Source: Mesorhizobium sp.
Lineage (GTDB): Bacteria > Pseudomonadota > Alphaproteobacteria > Rhizobiales > Rhizobiaceae
Assembly: GCF_004963255.1 (NCBI RefSeq)
Contig: NZ_SUGA01000007.1
Span: 1-64,000 of the forward strand
DNA: 64,000 bases
Direction of reading: 5' to 3'
The first letter of the stretch is position 1; each line of letters starts with the position of its first letter. Made by a program: the position numbers and the translations under genes. This document shows positions 29,768 to 39,098 of the stretch, piece by piece. Under the pieces are notes generated by a model that was given only the letters and a program-made list of their open reading frames with translations, searched no databases and was not told the DNA's origin.

Positions 29768-32569
29768 ATGGCAAAGATCTCCCTGAAACTCAACGAAATC
29801 ATCGATGGCGACGCCTTGCGCCGCGACTTGACCGCGCTGACGTCGGCAAGCGCCGGCGACGGTTCGGGACCGGCGGTTCGCACCGCCGTGCTCCAATTGC
29901 TCAAATCCAGGCTGGCGGAGGGGCGCAAGATCGCCGAGGCCATGCTCAAGGAGGATGGCGGCGGCAATGCCTGCGCCGAGCGGCTCTCGCATCTGATGGA
30001 TGAGCTGATCCGGGCGCTCTATGATTTCGCCGCCACCCATGTCTACCGGGTAAAGAACCGTTCGGTGGCCGAGCGCATGGCGGTCGTGGCGGTCGGCGGC
30101 TACGGCCGCGGCACGCTGGCGCCGGGCTCCGACATCGACCTCCTGTTCCTGCTGCCCTACAAGCAGACGCCATGGGGCGAGCAGATCGTGGAGTATATGC
30201 TCTACATGCTGTGGGACATGGGGCTGAAGGTCGGCCACGCCACCCGCAACATCGAGGATTGCCTGCGGCTCTCGCGCAGCGACATCACCATCCGCACCTC
30301 GATCCTCGAGGCGCGTTTCCTGTGGGGCGAACAGAAGCTCTACGAAGAACTGCTCACCCGCTTCGACCACGAGGTGGTGCGCACGACCGGGCCGGAATAT
30401 GTGCAGGCCAAGCTTGCCGAGCGCGACGAGCGCCACGCCAAGGCCGGCGAAAGCCGCTATCTGGTCGAGCCCAACGTCAAGGACGGCAAGGGCGGGTTGC
30501 GCGACTTGCAGACGCTGTTCTGGATCGGCAAATATTTCTATCGCGTGCGCACCGGCGAGGAGCTGGTCGAGAAGGGCGTCTTCACCGAGGCCGAATACCG
30601 CGAATTCCAGAAGGCGGAGGACTTCCTGTGGGCGGTGCGATGCCACATGCACTTCCTCACCGGCAAGGCGGAGGAGCGGCTGCACTTCGACATCCAGCGC
30701 GAGATCGCCGAACGTCTGGGCTACACGACGCATCCCGGCCTGTCGGCGGTCGAGCGCTTCATGAAGCACTATTTCCTCGTCGCCAAAGATGTCGGCGACC
30801 TCACCCGCATCTTCTGCGCGGCGCTCGAGGAAGAGCAGGCCAAGCATGTGCCGGGCTTCAACCGCATCTTCCTCACCTTCCAGCGGCGCAGGCGCAAGCT
30901 TGCCGGCACGTCCGATTTCATTGTCGACAACCACCGCATCAACATCGCCGACGATGGCGTGTTCGAACGCGACCCGGTCAACCTGCTGAGGTTGTTCTGG
31001 TTCGCCGACAAGCATGGGCTGGAGTTCCATCCCGACGCGCTGAAGCTGCTCACCCGCTCGCTCGGCCTGGTCAACAAGTCGCTTCGGCGCGACGAGGAGG
31101 CCAACCGGCTGTTCCTCGACATATTGACCTCGGACCGCAACGCCGAGCTCAACCTCAGGCGCATGAACGAGGCCGGGCTGCTCGGCAGGCTGATCCCCGA
31201 CTTCGGCAAGATCGTCGCCATGATGCAGTTCTCGATGTACCACCACTACACGGTGGACGAGCATCTGATCCGCTGCATCGGCGTGCTGGCCGAGATCGAG
31301 CGTGGCGATGGCGAGAAGATTCACCCGCTGGCGCATTCGCTGATGCCAGGGCTGAAGAAGAGCCGCGAGGCGCTTTATGTCGCGGTGCTGCTGCACGACA
31401 TAGCCAAGGGCCGGCCGGAAGACCATTCGGAGGCCGGCGCGCGAATCGCGCGGCGCATCTGCCCGCATATGGGACTGTCGGCGGCCGACACCGAGACGGT
31501 CGCCTGGCTGGTCGAGAACCACCTCGTGATGTCTATGACGGCGCAGACGCGCGATCTCAACGACCGCAAGACGATCGAGGATTTCGCCTCGATCGTGCAG
31601 TCGGTGGAGCGGCTGAAGCTGCTTTTGGTCCTCACCGTCTGCGACATACGCGGCGTCGGGCCAGGCGTGTGGAACGGTTGGAAGGGGCAGCTGCTGCGCA
31701 CGCTCTATTACGAGACCGAGCTGCTGCTGACTGGCGGCTTCTCGGAAGTGTCGCGGGCGCAACGCACCGCCGCCGCGCGCGAGCGTCTGGCCGAGGCGCT
31801 CTCGGCCTGGCCGGCCAAGGAGCGCAAGCGCTATGTCGCGCAGCACTATGAGAACTATCTGCTGACGGTCGACCTCAACGACCAGTTGCGCCACGCCGAA
31901 TTCATCCGCGAGGCGGATGCGGCGGGCAAGAAGCTCGCGACCATGGTCAAGACGCATGAATTCGAGGCGGTGACCGAGATCACCGTGCTGGCGCCGGACC
32001 ATCCGCGCCTGCTTTCGATCATCGCCGGGGCCTGCGCCGCGGCCGGCGGCAACATCGTCGACGCGCAGATCTTCACCACTTCCGACGGTCGCGCGCTGGA
32101 CACCATCCTGATCTCGAGGGAGTTCGACCTCGACGAGGACGAGCGACGCCGCGCCGAGCGGGTCGGCCGGCTGATCGAGGACGTGCTGTCCGGCAAGAGC
32201 TGGCTGCCCGAGATGATCGAGAAGCGCACCAAGCCCAGGCGCGGCGCCAAGGTATTCAGGATTCCGCCGCGCGCCGAAATCCGCAACACGCTGTCGAACC
32301 GTTTCTCGGTGGTCGAGGTCGAGGGGCTGGACCGGCCTGGCCTGCTGTCCGAGATCACCGGCACGCTCTCCGACCTTTCGCTCGACATCGCCTCGGCGCA
32401 TATCACCACCTTCGGCGAAAAGGTCATCGACACATTCTACGTCACCGACCTTACCGGACAGAAGATCGACAGCCCGACGCGCACAGCCACCATCCACAAG
32501 CGGCTGATCGATACGCTGGAAGGCAATTCGTCGGAACGCAACGGCAAGGCCAAGGCGGCGGCCGAGTGA
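29768..32569 (+). CDS. glnD: [protein-PII] uridylyltransferase/uridylyl-removing enzyme
   Basis: 933-residue nitrogen sensor that uridylylates PII proteins when glutamine is low and removes UMP when it is high. The nucleotidyltransferase motif is [19 protein letters not shown] (about residue 105), the HD hydrolase site [17 protein letters not shown]. Two C-terminal ACT domains start at [20 protein letters not shown] and [20 protein letters not shown]. The frame is open far upstream, but ATG 29768 gives the normal family N-terminus and avoids the copper promoter region. Confidence 0.97.
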   Translation: MAKISLKLNEIIDGDALRRDLTALTSASAGDGSGPAVRTAVLQLLKSRLAEGRKIAEAMLKEDGGGNACAERLSHLMDELIRALYDFAATHVYRVKNRSVAERMAVVAVGGYGRGTLAPGSDIDLLFLLPYKQTPWGEQIVEYMLYMLWDMGLKVGHATRNIEDCLRLSRSDITIRTSILEARFLWGEQKLYEELLTRFDHEVVRTTGPEYVQAKLAERDERHAKAGESRYLVEPNVKDGKGGLRDLQTLFWIGKYFYRVRTGEELVEKGVFTEAEYREFQKAEDFLWAVRCHMHFLTGKAEERLHFDIQREIAERLGYTTHPGLSAVERFMKHYFLVAKDVGDLTRIFCAALEEEQAKHVPGFNRIFLTFQRRRRKLAGTSDFIVDNHRINIADDGVFERDPVNLLRLFWFADKHGLEFHPDALKLLTRSLGLVNKSLRRDEEANRLFLDILTSDRNAELNLRRMNEAGLLGRLIPDFGKIVAMMQFSMYHHYTVDEHLIRCIGVLAEIERGDGEKIHPLAHSLMPGLKKSREALYVAVLLHDIAKGRPEDHSEAGARIARRICPHMGLSAADTETVAWLVENHLVMSMTAQTRDLNDRKTIEDFASIVQSVERLKLLLVLTVCDIRGVGPGVWNGWKGQLLRTLYYETELLLTGGFSEVSRAQRTAAARERLAEALSAWPAKERKRYVAQHYENYLLTVDLNDQLRHAEFIREADAAGKKLATMVKTHEFEAVTEITVLAPDHPRLLSIIAGACAAAGGNIVDAQIFTTSDGRALDTILISREFDLDEDERRRAERVGRLIEDVLSGKSWLPEMIEKRTKPRRGAKVFRIPPRAEIRNTLSNRFSVVEVEGLDRPGLLSEITGTLSDLSLDIASAHITTFGEKVIDTFYVTDLTGQKIDSPTRTATIHKRLIDTLEGNSSERNGKAKAAAE

Positions 32570-32609
32570 CCATCCATTTGACGCAATTTCCCTGGCAGTC
32601 ATCCCCGGC

Positions 32610-34217
32610 ATGAGCCTCGTCAAGAAATTCGCCACCGTCGCTTCCGGCACGCTGATGAGCCGCGCGCTGGGTTTCGGCCGTGAGATGCTGATGGCGGCGG
32701 CGCTCGGCACCGGCCCGGTCGCCGATGCCTTCAACGCCGCCTTCCAGTTCCCCAACACCTTCCGCCGGCTGTTCGCCGAAGGCGCCTTCAACGCCGCTTT
32801 CGTGCCGCTCTTCGCCAAGGAGATCGAGCAGCATGGCAATGAGGGCGCCAAGCGCTTCTCGGAGGAAGTGTTCGGCGTGCTGTTCTCGGCGCTGCTGGCG
32901 CTGACGATCGCCATGGAACTGGCGATGCCGCTGATCGTGCGCTACCTGGTGGCGCCGGGCTTTGCCGACATCCCGGGCAAGTTCGAGACGACCGTCACGC
33001 TCGCCACGATCATGTTCCCGTATCTCATCTGCATGTCGCTCGGCGCCATGATGGCCGGCATGCTGAATTCGCTGCGCCGCTATTTCGCGGCGGCGATCGC
33101 GCCCGCCTTCCTCAACATCATCCTGATCGCCGTGCTGGGTTACGCCTGGTATCACGGGCTGGACGCGCATGATGTCGGCTTCGGCCTGTCCTGGGGCGTG
33201 CTGGCGGCGGGCATCGTGCAGCTCGCCATCGTCTGGATCGCGGTGCGCCATGCCGGCATCTCGATCGGCTTTCGCCGTCCCAAGATGACGCCCAACGTCA
33301 AGCGGCTGCTGGTCCTGGCACTGCCGGCGGCGATCACCGGCGGCATCACCCAGATCAACCAGCTGATCGGCACGGCGATCGCTTCGGCGCAGAACAGCGC
33401 GGTCTCGTCGCTCGCCTATGCCGATCGCATCTACCAACTGCCGCTCGGCGTCGTCGGCGTGGCGGTGGCGATCGTGCTGTTGCCGGAACTGTCGCGGGCG
33501 CTGAAATCGGGCAATCTGGTCGAGGCCGCGAACCTGCAGAACCGCTCGGTCGAGTTCACCCTGTTCATGACACTGCCGGCTGCTGCCGCGCTCTGGGTGA
33601 TGTCGGAACCGATCGTGCGACTGGTCTATGAGCGCGGGGCGTTTGCCGCCAATCACTCGACGCCGATCGTCGCCTCGATCCTGGCGATCTTCGGCCTCGG
33701 CCTGCCCGCCTTCGTGCTGATCAAGGCTTTCACGCCCGGCTATTTCGCGCGCGAGGACACGCGCACGCCGATGATCTTCGCAGCCATTTCGGTCGGCGTG
33801 AACGTCGCCACCGCGCTCAGCCTGTTTCCATCGATGGGCGCGCCGGGCATCGCGGTCGCTTCGGCGATAGCCGGCTGGGTCAATGCGCTGATGCTGCTCG
33901 CCATGCTGATCCGGCGCGGACATTGGGGCCGCGACATCCCGCTCTTGAAGCGCATTCCAAGGCTGGTGCTATCGGCGGTGATCATGGCGACCGCGCTTTA
34001 CTTCGCCGAGCACTACTTCGCCGCGCGGCTTGGGCCGGGCTCGCCCCTGGTGGTGAAGGCGACGACGCTGTTCGCGCTGGTCGGCGGGGGCGCGGCGCTC
34101 TACTTCATCGCCGCCTTCGGCACCGGCGGCGCCGATTTCGGCATGATCCGCAGGAATGTGAAGCGGGGCGAGGCAAAAAGTGTGCCGCCGGTCACGGAAC
34201 AGTCTCCAGATCCGTGA
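32610..34217 (+). CDS. murJ: lipid II flippase MurJ
   Basis: 535 residues with about 14 membrane helices of the MOP superfamily. It flips lipid II across the inner membrane for peptidoglycan synthesis. The N-terminus (SGTLMSRALGFGREMLMAAAL, then FNAAFQFPNTFRRLFAEGAF with NAAFVPLF) contains the conserved Arg residues of the MurJ cavity. It is 40 bp downstream of glnD, a common rhizobial arrangement. The last 26 bp overlap the convergent vapC gene. Confidence 0.96.
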   Translation: MSLVKKFATVASGTLMSRALGFGREMLMAAALGTGPVADAFNAAFQFPNTFRRLFAEGAFNAAFVPLFAKEIEQHGNEGAKRFSEEVFGVLFSALLALTIAMELAMPLIVRYLVAPGFADIPGKFETTVTLATIMFPYLICMSLGAMMAGMLNSLRRYFAAAIAPAFLNIILIAVLGYAWYHGLDAHDVGFGLSWGVLAAGIVQLAIVWIAVRHAGISIGFRRPKMTPNVKRLLVLALPAAITGGITQINQLIGTAIASAQNSAVSSLAYADRIYQLPLGVVGVAVAIVLLPELSRALKSGNLVEAANLQNRSVEFTLFMTLPAAAALWVMSEPIVRLVYERGAFAANHSTPIVASILAIFGLGLPAFVLIKAFTPGYFAREDTRTPMIFAAISVGVNVATALSLFPSMGAPGIAVASAIAGWVNALMLLAMLIRRGHWGRDIPLLKRIPRLVLSAVIMATALYFAEHYFAARLGPGSPLVVKATTLFALVGGGAALYFIAAFGTGGADFGMIRRNVKRGEAKSVPPVTEQSPDP

Positions 34218-34596
34218 GCCTGAATTCGTCGGCCGTAGAGAGCATCGGAGCGGCGTAGTAGCGGGCGCAAGCGTAGTGGAAACAATCGGCCATGTTCAGG
34301 CGCATGGCGTTGCTGCGAAACCGCGACGCGGCCTCGATAGATAGCGACGCTGCCTCGGGTGCGGGCGGAAGCTCGCGCAACGCAATTGCCCGCTCTTCGA
34401 GAAAGCGGCCCACAATCTCCGCACTTCTGACGACCGGTATGGCCAGCTTTTCCGGTCGCGCTAGCGCCATCGCCGCCTCCCACACGGCGATGGCGGAAGT
34501 GAACGGTGCCGACGCTTCCGTGACCGCTCGCGCGCAGCGCTCGGCTTCGGCCTCGTTGCTTAGCATCGCGACGATGGCTGCTGCGTCGACAAACAT
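34192..34596 (-). CDS. vapC: VapC-type PIN-domain toxin
   Basis: 134-residue PIN-domain ribonuclease. The acidic active site can be placed at Asp4 (MFVDAAAIVAML), an Asp/Glu in AIAVWEAAMAL, and Asp in NMADCFHYACAR near the C-terminus. It is paired with vapB: the start shares one base with the vapB stop (TGATG). The 3' end overlaps the end of murJ by 26 bp on the opposite strand, which suggests insertion right at the murJ terminus. Confidence 0.92.
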   Translation of the reverse strand: MFVDAAAIVAMLSNEAEAERCARAVTEASAPFTSAIAVWEAAMALARPEKLAIPVVRSAEIVGRFLEERAIALRELPPAPEAASLSIEAASRFRSNAMRLNMADCFHYACARYYAAPMLSTADEFRLTDLETVP

Positions 34597-34841
34597 CAGT
34601 CGTCGTCAGACAATTCATCGTAGACCGAGCGAGGCAGCGGCTTGCGCGCCTGCTCGCTCAACTCAATTCCAAATTCGGCCCTGAGCCGAGCAGCCGTCTC
34701 CAACGGCGTCTCACGATTGCGGCGACGCTCCAAGGCTTCGCGCATGGCGATCACGATGGCCTCGGTGATGCCGACGCCCTCGATCCTCGCCAAGGTGCGA
34801 GTCAGGCTGTCCGCTTCCTTATTGTTGATATTGATGGTCAT
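34596..34841 (-). CDS. vapB: VapB-type antitoxin (Rv0623/PSK family)
   Basis: 81 residues: N-terminal ribbon-helix-helix-like segment TININNKEADSLTRTLARI, ITEAIVIAMREALERRR, then an acidic toxin-binding tail (LPRSVYDELSDDD). It neutralises VapC and represses the operon. Start ATG 34841 has TAGGAG upstream; a longer reading adds 14 unconserved residues. Confidence 0.9.
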   Translation of the reverse strand: MTININNKEADSLTRTLARIEGVGITEAIVIAMREALERRRNRETPLETAARLRAEFGIELSEQARKPLPRSVYDELSDDD

Positions 34842-34848
34842 CGCGCTC

Positions 34849-34881
34849 CTACATTTCTCCATGTAGCTCACGCAATGTAGC
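34849..34881. promoter_or_regulatory. candidate VapBC operator
   Basis: CTACAT (34849) and ATGTAG (34861) form an inverted repeat just upstream of vapB, and ATGTAGC recurs at 34875 (14 bp period). Repeated half-sites of this kind next to a VapB start are likely autoregulatory sites. This is inference from position. Confidence 0.45.
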
Positions 34882-35076
34882 AAACTATGCGAGATACATC
34901 AATGGCAGACACCCCGGAACGGGAGATACGGGGAGCCAGATCAAATCCCAAAATAGGAAGATTGTAGGCACTAAGCCGGCAGCCTCTTGATCCCGCTGTC
35001 CCCTTCGGCCATAAGCGCGCCCGTCGAAAGACTTTCGCCGCGCGCGAAACGGCCCTCCACAAGCCATGAGGAACCC

Positions 35077-36144
35077 ATGTCCGCCTTCAAGCCACTCGTC
35101 TTTTCGGGCGTCCAGCCGACCGGCAATCTGCATCTCGGCAATTATCTCGGCGCCATCAAGAAATTCGTCGCCCTCCAGGAGCAGTCCGACTGCATCTATT
35201 GCGTCGTCGACCTGCATTCGCTGACGGCGCAGCTCGTCCATCAGGACCTCGGCGACCAGACCCGCTCGATCACCGCTGCGTTCCTGGCCTCCGGCATCAA
35301 CCCGAAGAAGCACATCGTCTTCAACCAGTCGCGGGTCATCCAGCACGCCGAACTTGCCTGGATCTTCAACTGCGTGGCGCGCATCGGCTGGATGTACCGG
35401 ATGACGCAGTTCAAGGACAAGGCCGGCAAGGACCGCGAGAACGCCTCGCTTGGCCTGCTCGCCTATCCGAGCCTGATGGCCGCCGACATCCTGCTCTACC
35501 GCGCCACCCATGTGCCGGTGGGCGAGGACCAGAAGCAGCATCTGGAGCTCACCCGCGACATCGCGCAGAAGTTCAACAATGACTTCTCCGAGAAGATCGC
35601 AGCCCTTGGCGTCGGCATCGAGATGCAGGTCGGCGAGGAGACCGTGAACGGCTATTTCCCGATCACCGAACCGGTCATCGGCGGTCCGGCGGCGCGCATC
35701 ATGAGCCTGCGCGACGGTTCCAAGAAGATGTCGAAATCCGACCCATCGGACCTGTCGCGCATCAACCTGACCGACGATGCCGACACCATCTCGAAGAAGA
35801 TCCGCAAGGCCAAGACCGATCCGGAGGCCTTGCCGAGCGAGGTCGACGGGCTGGAAAGCCGGCCCGAGGCCGAAAACCTCGTCGGCATCTATGCCGGCCT
35901 GGCCGAGATCTCGAAGGAAGACGTGCTGAAGGAATATGGTGGCCAGCAGTTTTCCGTGTTCAAGCCGGCGCTGGCCGACCTTGCGGTCGAGAAGCTGGCG
36001 CCGATCGCTACGGAGATGCGCCGCATCCAGGGCGACCGCGCCTATGTCGACGCCGTGCTCAAGGACGGCGGCGACCGGGCCCGCGCAATCGCCGAAGGCA
36101 CGATGAAGACGGTTCGCGACATTATCGGCCTGCTGCAGGACTGA
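35077..36144 (+). CDS. trpS: tryptophanyl-tRNA synthetase
   Basis: 355-residue class Ic aminoacyl-tRNA synthetase charging tRNA-Trp. The HIGH-like signature is [13 protein letters not shown] and the KMSKS loop is [25 protein letters not shown] and the tryptophan-site segment YRATHVPVG are family-typical. ATG 35077 is chosen because GAGGAA precedes it; the upstream in-frame extension is not conserved. In many rhizobia trpS directly follows murJ, and here vapBC separates them. Confidence 0.97.
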   Translation: MSAFKPLVFSGVQPTGNLHLGNYLGAIKKFVALQEQSDCIYCVVDLHSLTAQLVHQDLGDQTRSITAAFLASGINPKKHIVFNQSRVIQHAELAWIFNCVARIGWMYRMTQFKDKAGKDRENASLGLLAYPSLMAADILLYRATHVPVGEDQKQHLELTRDIAQKFNNDFSEKIAALGVGIEMQVGEETVNGYFPITEPVIGGPAARIMSLRDGSKKMSKSDPSDLSRINLTDDADTISKKIRKAKTDPEALPSEVDGLESRPEAENLVGIYAGLAEISKEDVLKEYGGQQFSVFKPALADLAVEKLAPIATEMRRIQGDRAYVDAVLKDGGDRARAIAEGTMKTVRDIIGLLQD

Positions 36145-36154
36145 CCGACCGGTC

Positions 36155-36205
36155 TAAAGCAGGTCGCGAGAAAAAGGATTCACGCGACCTGCTTTAAGTT
36201 TTTGA
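36155..36205 (+). terminator. intrinsic terminator of trpS
   Basis: A perfect 14-bp inverted repeat (TAAAGCAGGTCGCG at 36155 with CGCGACCTGCTTTA at 36183) followed by AGTTTTTG, beginning 11 bp after the trpS stop. Confidence 0.8.
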
Positions 36206-36206
36206 T

Positions 36207-36258
36207 TTAAGCATGTCTTTGTCCCGAAACCGGATCCACTTTCGGGAGACATGCTTTA
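36207..36258. repeat. RIME-like palindromic repeat, copy 1
   Basis: Arms AAGCATGTCT / AGACATGCTT and inner CCCGAAA / TTTCGGG around a CCGGATCCAC loop. The core matches a second element at 37803-37851 (CCGAAAACCGG…TTCCAC…TTTTCGGG). It resembles the rhizobial intergenic mosaic elements; the name is from memory. Confidence 0.65.
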
Positions 36259-36404
36259 ACAGTTGTTTCGACGCAATTCCGGACGGAAAACCGCTTCACG
36301 CTTTTCCTGGAATTGCTCCAGGACCATCGCCACGCCGGCCGGCGGCTTGCCGCCGGTTCGCGGCGGTGGCAGATTGCGGCCGAATTGATACCGAGCAGAT
36401 AGAC

Positions 36405-36896
36405 ATGGTCTCCAAACGCCTCAGCCGCGAAGCCGGCCATCGCCGCAAATTCCTGGCGATCATCGACGACACGCCCGAATGCGAGCGTGCGGTCGCCTAC
36501 GCCTCGAAGCGGGCGCAGCACACCAACGGCGTGCTGGTGCTGCTCTATGTCATCGAGCCTGACGACTTCCAGCACTGGCTGGGCGTGGAAAAGATCATGC
36601 GCGAGGAAGCAAACGCGACGGCGCGCGGAGCCCTCGACGGCCACGCCAACAAGGTGCGCCAGAGCGTCGGCATCGAGCCGGAACTGGTGGTGCGCGAGGG
36701 CAAGCCAACCGACGAGATCCACAAGCTGATCGAGGAAGACCAGGACATAGCCATCCTGGTGCTGGCCGCCGGCGCCGGCAAGGAAGGCCCGGGGCCGCTG
36801 GTCAGCGCCGTAGCCGGCCGGGCCGCGGCCTTCCCCATTCCGGTCACCGTGGTGCCGCAGAATCTGTCGGATGAGGAGATCGACAGCCTCGCCTGA
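36405..36896 (+). CDS. universal stress protein family
   Basis: 163 residues. The UspA fold is seen as RKFLAIIDDTPECERAVAYASKRA (first strand-helix), NGVLVLLYVIEP, and a closing AILVLAAGAGKEGPGPLVSAVAG with FPIPVTVVP. The G-2x-G-9x-G nucleotide loop is only partly matched, so ATP binding is uncertain. It sits between trpS and nfu, as in other rhizobia. Confidence 0.85.
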   Translation: MVSKRLSREAGHRRKFLAIIDDTPECERAVAYASKRAQHTNGVLVLLYVIEPDDFQHWLGVEKIMREEANATARGALDGHANKVRQSVGIEPELVVREGKPTDEIHKLIEEDQDIAILVLAAGAGKEGPGPLVSAVAGRAAAFPIPVTVVPQNLSDEEIDSLA

Positions 36897-36960
36897 GATG
36901 TGCTGATATTCAGGTGAGGCCGGTCTGCTAACGGCCTGACCTGAAACTCAACACATCTCA
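36894..36960. repeat. 67-nt extended palindrome after the usp stop
   Basis: TGAGATGTG (starting in the stop codon) pairs with CACATCTCA at 36952. Inside, TTCAGGT and AGGCCG pair with CGGCCT and ACCTGAA around a short loop. A U-tract is absent, so it may be a 3' mRNA stabiliser or a palindromic repeat rather than a simple terminator. Confidence 0.6.
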
Positions 36961-37089
36961 AGTGGATGAGGGTCGAAAACATTCCGCCAGCCAGCCATTC
37001 CAGCGACGCGTTTCGCTTGAATGTCCAGCCGATAGAGCCTATTTAGAATTATTCCAAACTATCGGCCCGGGAAGGGCCTGGAGATACCC

Positions 37090-37659
37090 ATGTTCATCCA
37101 GACCGAATCGACGCCGAACCCGGCGACGCTGAAATTCCTGCCGGGCAAGGAAGTGCTGCGCGAAGGCACAGCCGATTTCCGCAACGCCGAAGCCGCGGCG
37201 GAGGCCTCGCCGCTGGCCGGCCGTCTGTTCGAGATCCCGGGGGTCACCGGCGTTTTCTTCGGCTATGATTTCATCACCGTGACCAAGGACGGCCCGGACT
37301 GGCAGCATCTGAAGCCGGCCATCCTCGGCGCCATCATGGAACATTTCATGTCCGGCGCGCCGGTCATGGCCTCGGTCGCTCCGGCGAGCGAAGCCGGCGG
37401 GACCGGCGAGTTCTACGACAAGGCCGACGAGGAGCTGGTGCTGACCATCAAGGAACTGCTCGACACGCGCGTGCGTCCCGCGGTTGCCCAGGACGGCGGC
37501 GACATCACCTTCCGCGGCTTCGAGAACGGCACCGTGTTCCTGCACATGAAGGGCGCCTGCGCCGGCTGCCCGTCCTCGACGGCGACTTTGAAGCACGGCA
37601 TCCAGAACCTGCTTCGCCACTTCGTGCCGGAGGTCCAGCAGGTCGAGCAGGTCGCCTGA
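37090..37659 (+). CDS. NifU-like Fe-S scaffold/carrier protein (Nfu)
   Basis: 189 residues. An N-terminal Nfu_N domain (MFIQTESTPNPATLKFLPG, GVTGVFFGYDFITVTK) precedes a C-terminal NifU domain with the cluster-binding CxxC in KGACAGCPSST. It carries or assembles 4Fe-4S clusters for client enzymes. It is a single cistron ending in an intrinsic terminator. The usual name would be nfuA or nfu1-like; I leave the symbol open. Confidence 0.95.
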   Translation: MFIQTESTPNPATLKFLPGKEVLREGTADFRNAEAAAEASPLAGRLFEIPGVTGVFFGYDFITVTKDGPDWQHLKPAILGAIMEHFMSGAPVMASVAPASEAGGTGEFYDKADEELVLTIKELLDTRVRPAVAQDGGDITFRGFENGTVFLHMKGACAGCPSSTATLKHGIQNLLRHFVPEVQQVEQVA

Positions 37660-37718
37660 GAACCGCTCCGCCGGCCCAATGACCGCGGAGCGAATTTTGA
37701 TCCAAACTGCAGAAACAA

Positions 37719-37745
37719 AAAACCGGGCCCCAACAGCCCGGTTTT
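37719..37745 (+). terminator. intrinsic terminator of nfu
   Basis: AAAACCGGGC and GCCCGGTTTT pair perfectly across a 7-nt loop, followed by CTGTTTTC. The sequence also has A-runs upstream, so it could work in both directions. Confidence 0.9.
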
Positions 37746-37802
37746 CTGTTTTCAGGACGTCTTGTTGTTGCCTAGACGGTCCGCCTGCGAAACTTTCTAG
37801 TT

Positions 37803-37851
37803 GACCATGATCTTTTCCGAAAACCGGCTTCCACTTTTCGGGATCATGGTC
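37803..37851. repeat. RIME-like palindromic repeat, copy 2
   Basis: Arms GACCATGATC / GATCATGGTC with a core CCGAAAACCGG…TTCCACTTTTCGG, related to the element at 36207-36258. It abuts the 3' end of the L,D-transpeptidase gene, two bases from its stop. Confidence 0.65.
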
Positions 37852-37852
37852 C

Positions 37853-38470
37853 TTACATCACGATGACCTTGGCGCCGACCGACGTGCGGTCGTAGAGGTC
37901 GATAATGTCCTGGTTCATCAGCCGGATGCAGCCCGACGACATCGCTTTGCCGATCGAGAACCATTCCGGGCTGCCATGCAGGCGGTAACCCATGTCGCCG
38001 CCCTTGTTGAAGAGGTACATGGCACGAGCGCCGAGCGGGTTCATCAAGCCAGGCTCCATGCCGTTGGCGAATTTGGCGAGTTCCGGCTGGCGCTTGATCA
38101 TCTCGCGCGGCGGCGTCCAGGTCGGCCATTCGCGCTTCAGCGCGATATGGGCGGTGCCGTGCCACTCGAACCCCTGGCGGCCGACGCCGATGCCGTAGCG
38201 CATCGCCATGCCGTCGCCCTCGATGAAGTAGAGGAACTTGTTCTGGGTATCGACAATGATGGTGCCCGGCTTTTCCGAGGAATCATACCGCACTTCCTGG
38301 CGGTGATACCTGGCAGGAACCTTCTCGATCGGAATGCGCGGCAGCTGATAGCCGGCATCGGTCATCGCGCCATAGTTGTTGGTGAACAACTGCCCGCCGA
38401 TGGTGCTGCATCCACTGATCGCGGTCGACAGCGCAAGGGCGGCGAGAATTGCAAACGACTTCAAGCGCAT
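37853..38470 (-). CDS. L,D-transpeptidase lipoprotein (YkuD domain)
   Basis: 205 residues with a lipoprotein signal: lipobox ISGC, so Cys21 is the lipidated residue. The YkuD domain spans about residues 65-205. The catalytic motif is HGSPEWFSIGKAMSSGCIRL, with the His in RLHGS and the nucleophile Cys in SSGCIRL. It forms 3-3 peptidoglycan cross-links or attaches proteins to peptidoglycan in the periplasm, an activity that is multi-copy in rhizobia. Confidence 0.92.
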   Translation of the reverse strand: MRLKSFAILAALALSTAISGCSTIGGQLFTNNYGAMTDAGYQLPRIPIEKVPARYHRQEVRYDSSEKPGTIIVDTQNKFLYFIEGDGMAMRYGIGVGRQGFEWHGTAHIALKREWPTWTPPREMIKRQPELAKFANGMEPGLMNPLGARAMYLFNKGGDMGYRLHGSPEWFSIGKAMSSGCIRLMNQDIIDLYDRTSVGAKVIVM

Positions 38471-38695
38471 GAAAAGGTCTGACGCCCTGTCTCTGTATCA
38501 GCGGCACGAGTCGGCCGCTTTCTTGCCATCATTCATGCTGGCATTTCTTTTGCTTGCCAAGCGCGCACTGCCTATATGCAAGGCCTTACGTGCCGGTAAG
38601 TGCCGAACTGCGGCATTTCAGCAACAGGCCTCACAGGATTGTGAAGCAAAATCAATGGGGCAGCCCGAAGGCTGCCGGACACTAGGGAGAACGCC

Positions 38696-39085
38696 ATGAA
38701 TGTCGGAGATGCCGCCGAGCGTTCCGGCCTGCCAGCCAAGACCATCCGCTACTATGAGGAGATCGGCCTGATCCGTCCGGCGCGAGCCGATAATGGCTAT
38801 CGCGACTACTCCGGCGAGGATATCCACCGGCTCGCCTTCCTGCGCCGAGCGCGCAATCTCGGCTTCTCAATCGATGATTGCAGGCAGCTTATGGCGCTTT
38901 ATCAGGACCGCGACCGCGCCAGCCACGACGTACGCGAGATCGCCGCCGCCCATGTCAGGGCGATCGAGGAGAAGGTGCGCGAGTTGCAGTCGATGCGCTC
39001 GACGCTGCAGAAGCTGATCCATGCGTGCCACGGCGACGACCGGCCGGACTGCCCAATCCTGGACGACATGGCGGGCGCGGCCTAA
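38696..39085 (+). CDS. cueR: Cu(I)-responsive MerR-family regulator (CueR/HmrR)
   Basis: 129 residues. The MerR helix-turn-helix reads NVGDAAERSGLPAKTIRYYEEIGLI, followed by a dimerisation helix. The C-terminal metal loop CHGDDRPDCPI has two Cys eight residues apart, as in CueR and HmrR. Such regulators bind a 19-bp-spacer promoter and activate copper export. A matching promoter is at 29612-29642, upstream of the copper ATPase about 9 kb away. The gene itself has GGGAG before the ATG and stands alone between ldt and the deaminase. Confidence 0.95.
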   Translation: MNVGDAAERSGLPAKTIRYYEEIGLIRPARADNGYRDYSGEDIHRLAFLRRARNLGFSIDDCRQLMALYQDRDRASHDVREIAAAHVRAIEEKVRELQSMRSTLQKLIHACHGDDRPDCPILDDMAGAA

Positions 39086-39098
39086 GGTCGGAGCTCCA

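Noticed and set aside
29639..32914. Long open frame opposite glnD, about 1090 codons
   Set aside because: Same reason: glnD with NT, HD and ACT domains is on the other strand, and the antisense translation has no recognisable protein features.
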